Source: Acidobacteriaceae bacterium (GTDB lineage Bacteria > Acidobacteriota > Terriglobia > Terriglobales > SbA1). From it: a stretch of 9,450 bases of DNA. Both the position numbers and the translations under genes were made by a program. How positions within the stretch are numbered: position 1 is the stretch's first letter; each line of letters starts with the position of its first letter. The notes below the pieces were generated by a model. The model made no database searches. It worked only from the letters and a program-made list of their open reading frames with translations, and was not told the DNA's origin. Below are positions 7,902 through 9,450 of the stretch, in pieces. The stretch spans positions 1-9,450 of the forward strand of contig PLEA01000162.1 of NCBI GenBank assembly GCA_003136335.1, given 5' to 3'.

Positions 7902-7906
7902 CCCTC
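7902..7906 (-). promoter_or_regulatory. Candidate ribosome binding site for the DUF2126 gene
   Basis: On the minus strand GCGCGAGGGTGG directly precedes the ATG at 7898-7896. The GAGGG core is a plausible Shine-Dalgarno sequence, although the spacing is short (3 bases). It is still better than what lies before the alternative GTG at 7952. Confidence 0.4.
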
Positions 7907-8047
7907 GCGCGCCAAATGTCTGGAGATTCCGGCTCGATCTCACTTCGCTCACAAACGCGTAAGGGTGCCGAGGCTCTCGCCGAACCTGCTACTGCAAAGC
8001 TACCTTAACGACGGTGCCAAGAGGGGTGAAATTTTCTGATCGCTGCA

Positions 8048-8170
8048 ATGCGTTCCGGCGTTCTTCTGGACGAAACCCGCCCGGCCAAGATCACAGTCCA
8101 CTCCGGTCCTTGGACCCTGATGCCTTTCTCGCCCCCGCCACACAAGTGGTTCACTGTCCAGAAACGCTAG
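8048..8170 (+). CDS. Possible small or remnant ORF, 40 residues, unrecognised
   Basis: The frame runs from ATG 8048 to TAG 8168-8170. The peptide begins MRSGVLLDETRPAKITVHSG and ends PPPHKWFTVQKR. Most codons end in G or C and the composition looks protein-like, unlike the surrounding DNA. However, in-frame stops lie just upstream (TAA 8006-8008 and TGA 8027-8029), and the only purine-rich ribosome-site candidate (GAGGGG, 8021-8026) is about 21 bases from the ATG, too far to work well. It could be a remnant of a gene cut off by rearrangement or by the neighbouring IS91-like element, a genuine small protein, or chance. The stop codon lies 2 bases before the inverted repeat at 8173. No function is proposed. 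Confidence 0.25.
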   Translation: MRSGVLLDETRPAKITVHSGPWTLMPFSPPPHKWFTVQKR

Positions 8171-8172
8171 TG

Positions 8173-8243
8173 CTGTATCGGATGCGCCCCACAGTAAGTG
8201 TGCAAGTAGGTTCGGGAAGTCTTGCGGGGCACGTCCGATACAG
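8173..8243. repeat. Nested inverted repeat, candidate end structure of the IS91-like element
   Basis: CTGTATCGGA (8173-8182) is perfectly complementary to TCCGATACAG (8234-8243). Inside it, GCCCC (8186-8190) pairs with GGGGC (8226-8230), and GCAAG (8202-8206) pairs with CTTGC (8221-8225) around a 14-base loop. A 3-base imperfect bulge separates the outer and middle stems, and 11 unpaired bases lie on the left arm before the innermost stem. IS91-family elements lack ordinary terminal inverted repeats but carry subterminal structured ends (ori and ter), and this repeat lies downstream of the transposase stop on the transposase strand. Calling it the element end is inference; a transcribed hairpin in the operon leader region is an alternative. 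Confidence 0.55.
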
Positions 8244-8487
8244 CCGTTTGAAGGGAGCCGCCAGTGGGGAGGCGTTTATGCAAATTCAATGGTGTTGGGG
8301 TGATGAGAAAAGCTTTGGGAATGGGTGGTGGAGCTAACCAGAGCGCAGGCAGGATTGGTTTGGTTGTAGTTTGCGTGCGAAAGTTCGAGACGAGGTTGGA
8401 GACGGTTGGCTGGTTTGGGGGCAAGAAGGGCGCACCACGCCGGCAGGTGGTGAGAGTCACCAAATGAGAGAGATCGGAATTGTAGTT

Positions 8488-9450
8488 TCATGCAGCGGCT
8501 CCGGCGAGAAAGGGTGGAGAACGGAGTTGGAGCTGGGCAGCCGTAAGTCTTTCGATGACTACCATGCGGCCGCCACATTTGAGACAGAGCCAAAGTGGGC
8601 TCGTTTCCTGGGCAGGGGAGGCTTCTGGTTCGGTCTGCGATGGCTGTACTGCTCCGAGTAGTTGAAAGCAGAGCGGGAGGAGAGTGGCGCGCCGCCGGTT
8701 GGCGAGGAAGCCAAAGTGGCGAATGCGGACAAAGCCTTTGGGAAGCACATGCAAGAGGAAGCGGCGCAGGAATTCATCGAGGGATAGGGGCATCAACTTG
8801 GGCTCATTGTGGTGAGCGCGGTCGCGCCAGCGAAAGGTAACTTGGTTGTCGACGAAAGAAACGAGTCGATGATTGGAGATGGCGACGCGATGGGTGTAGT
8901 GGCCTAAATAGCGCAGTGCTGGTTCGGCTCCTCCGAAGGGGCGCTTGGAGTAGACGTGCCAGTGGTGTCGGTATAGGGTTCGCAACCAGGCGGAGAAGGC
9001 TTTGGGGTGAGCCAGGGGCTGCAGGGTGCCATGGAAGCCAATCTTGCCCTGACGGAAGTTGCGTTTCAGAGCGATGACAAACTTGCGGCGAAAAACCTTT
9101 CGAAGCACCGGGATGGGAAGAAAGAAGCGAGCGTGCGAGGAAACCCAAACCGAGTGATCGGGCGACAATCCGCCGGCGGGGACCACACAATGAGCGTGCG
9201 GGGGATGTTCGAGTTTCTGATTCCAGGTGTGGAGCACACTGAAGAAGCCGATCTCGGCGCCGAGATGTTGGGGATCGCGGGCGACTTCGAGGAGGGTTTC
9301 GGCACTGGTCTGCAGCAACAGATGGTACAGGATTTTTTTGTTCTGCAAGGCGAGCGGGGCCAGCTCATGGGGTAGGGTGAAGACAACATGGACGTAGCGC
9401 GTGGGGAGAAGTTCCTTACGACGCGCATCGAGCCAACGGTCGCGAGCGTT
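8488..9450 (-). CDS. IS91-family HUH transposase, 5' end outside the window
   Basis: The frame is open from the right edge (9450) to the TGA at 8490-8488, giving 320 residues. The residues before the first TTG (9348) continue the family pattern (ELLPTRYVHVVFTLPHEL), so that TTG is not the start; the initiator and the N-terminal zinc-binding region lie beyond the window. IS91-type transposases nick single-stranded DNA and move by a rolling-circle-like mechanism. The HUH metal-binding motif is visible in HPPHAHCVVPAGG (HAH codons at 9190-9198). The catalytic tyrosine pair appears as YLGHYTH, with Tyr codons at 8908-8910 and 8896-8898, the YxxxY spacing of the family. A C-terminal CLKCGGRMVVIERL motif closes the protein. 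No internal stop or frameshift is seen, so this part may be functional. The gene points toward the module operon and could be one arm of a mobile unit. Confidence 0.92.
   Translation of the reverse strand, partial: NARDRWLDARRKELLPTRYVHVVFTLPHELAPLALQNKKILYHLLLQTSAETLLEVARDPQHLGAEIGFFSVLHTWNQKLEHPPHAHCVVPAGGLSPDHSVWVSSHARFFLPIPVLRKVFRRKFVIALKRNFRQGKIGFHGTLQPLAHPKAFSAWLRTLYRHHWHVYSKRPFGGAEPALRYLGHYTHRVAISNHRLVSFVDNQVTFRWRDRAHHNEPKLMPLSLDEFLRRFLLHVLPKGFVRIRHFGFLANRRRATLLPLCFQLLGAVQPSQTEPEASPAQETSPLWLCLKCGGRMVVIERLTAAQLQLRSPPFLAGAAA

Larger units (their letters stand above)
7899..8487. other. Gene-poor region between the operon and the IS91-like transposase
   Basis: About 590 bases contain no confident gene. 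From left to right it holds: the leader of the DUF2126 gene, where its promoter should lie; a possible 40-codon plus-strand ORF (8048-8170); a nested inverted repeat (8173-8243); and a G-rich, C-poor plus-strand stretch (about 8244-8470) running up to the transposase stop codon. The part from about 8173 rightward is probably the 3' non-coding tail of the IS91-like element, but its exact boundary cannot be set from this window alone. No clear terminator of the hairpin plus T-run type was seen. Confidence 0.5.
8173..9450 (-). mobile_element. IS91-like insertion element, partial, left boundary approximate
   Basis: The unit comprises the HUH transposase, its downstream G-skewed non-coding tail and the structured repeat at 8173-8243. 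The family is identified from the transposase. The left boundary is placed at the outer arm of the inverted repeat as a best guess; the true end may differ by tens of bases. IS91 elements make no target duplication and favour tetranucleotides such as GAAC/GTTC and CAAG/CTTG. Both CAAG (8143-8146) and GTTC (8149-8152) occur just outside, but such short matches are expected by chance. The right end is outside the window. Confidence 0.6.

Noticed and set aside
7899..7952. N-terminal extension of the DUF2126 protein from a GTG at 7952
   Set aside because: There is no ribosome site before it, and family members begin at the equivalent of the Met at 7898 (MSQQVALNH).
8000..8030. TTGGCA-like -35 element upstream of the DUF2126 gene on the minus strand
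   Set aside because: The hexamer at 17-base spacing (TTGCAG) is a poor -10 match, so no promoter is annotated.
8143..8152. CAAG and GTTC tetranucleotides near the repeat as IS91 target sites
   Set aside because: Four-base matches are too common to mark an insertion point without a comparison to an empty site.
8167..8463. A 98-codon minus-strand open frame downstream of the transposase
   Set aside because: Its translation is Pro/Thr/Leu-rich because of the C-rich strand, it runs through the inverted repeat, and it resembles no family I know. It is more likely the non-coding tail of the element.
9066..9428. A 120-codon minus-strand frame overlapping the transposase
   Set aside because: It is an out-of-frame shadow; the conserved HUH and YxxxY motifs are in the other frame, which stays open to the window edge.
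1..9450. CRISPR array, tRNA, rRNA or riboswitch
   Set aside because: No regularly spaced repeats, no tRNA-like cloverleaf with conserved arms, and no recognisable RNA core were seen on reading both strands.

Overview
The window is bacterial: intron-free, moderately GC-rich by eye, with closely packed genes and a 4-base ATGA gene overlap. No rRNA, tRNA or clade-specific marker is present, so the host cannot be fixed. The gene content suggests a Gram-negative soil-type bacterium. Acidobacteriota or Proteobacteria are possible, but that is only an impression.

Layout, left to right. Bases 1-180 (+) hold an unrecognised open frame that enters from the left edge. Bases 181-417 look non-coding. A transglutaminase-like protein lies at 418-1245 (+). 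Only 4 bases beyond its stop, and pointing the other way, ends a three-gene minus-strand operon. In transcription order the operon is: a giant transglutaminase/DUF2126 protein (7898 to 4656), a circularly permuted ATP-grasp protein fused to an alpha-E domain (4659 to 2167, overlapping the previous gene by 4 bases), and a second stand-alone transglutaminase-like protein (2128 to 1250). Upstream of the operon is about 590 bp with no confident gene. It contains a possible 40-codon ORF, a strong nested inverted repeat (8173-8243) and a G-rich stretch. An IS91-family HUH transposase (8488 to 9450, minus) then runs off the right edge.

The core is a recognised but poorly understood bacterial module: COG1305 transglutaminase-like proteins, COG2308 ATP-grasp, COG2307 alpha-E and COG4196/DUF2126. 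Comparative genomics (Iyer, Burroughs, Aravind and colleagues) has linked it to ATP-dependent amide or peptide ligation coupled to thiol-peptidase/transglutaminase chemistry, often near the Anbu proteasome-like peptidase. No Anbu gene is visible here. The working inference is that the ATP-grasp and the DUF2126 amidoligase-like region make peptide or isopeptide bonds, and the Cys-His-Asp domains cut or transfer them. Substrate and product are unknown.

Points that stand out: the plus-strand transglutaminase has Ala where the catalytic His should be; the ATP-grasp and alpha-E domains are fused; and an IS91-like element sits immediately upstream of the operon with a structured inverted repeat that may be its end. 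I do not see a wholly undescribed system, but the module's biochemical role remains open.
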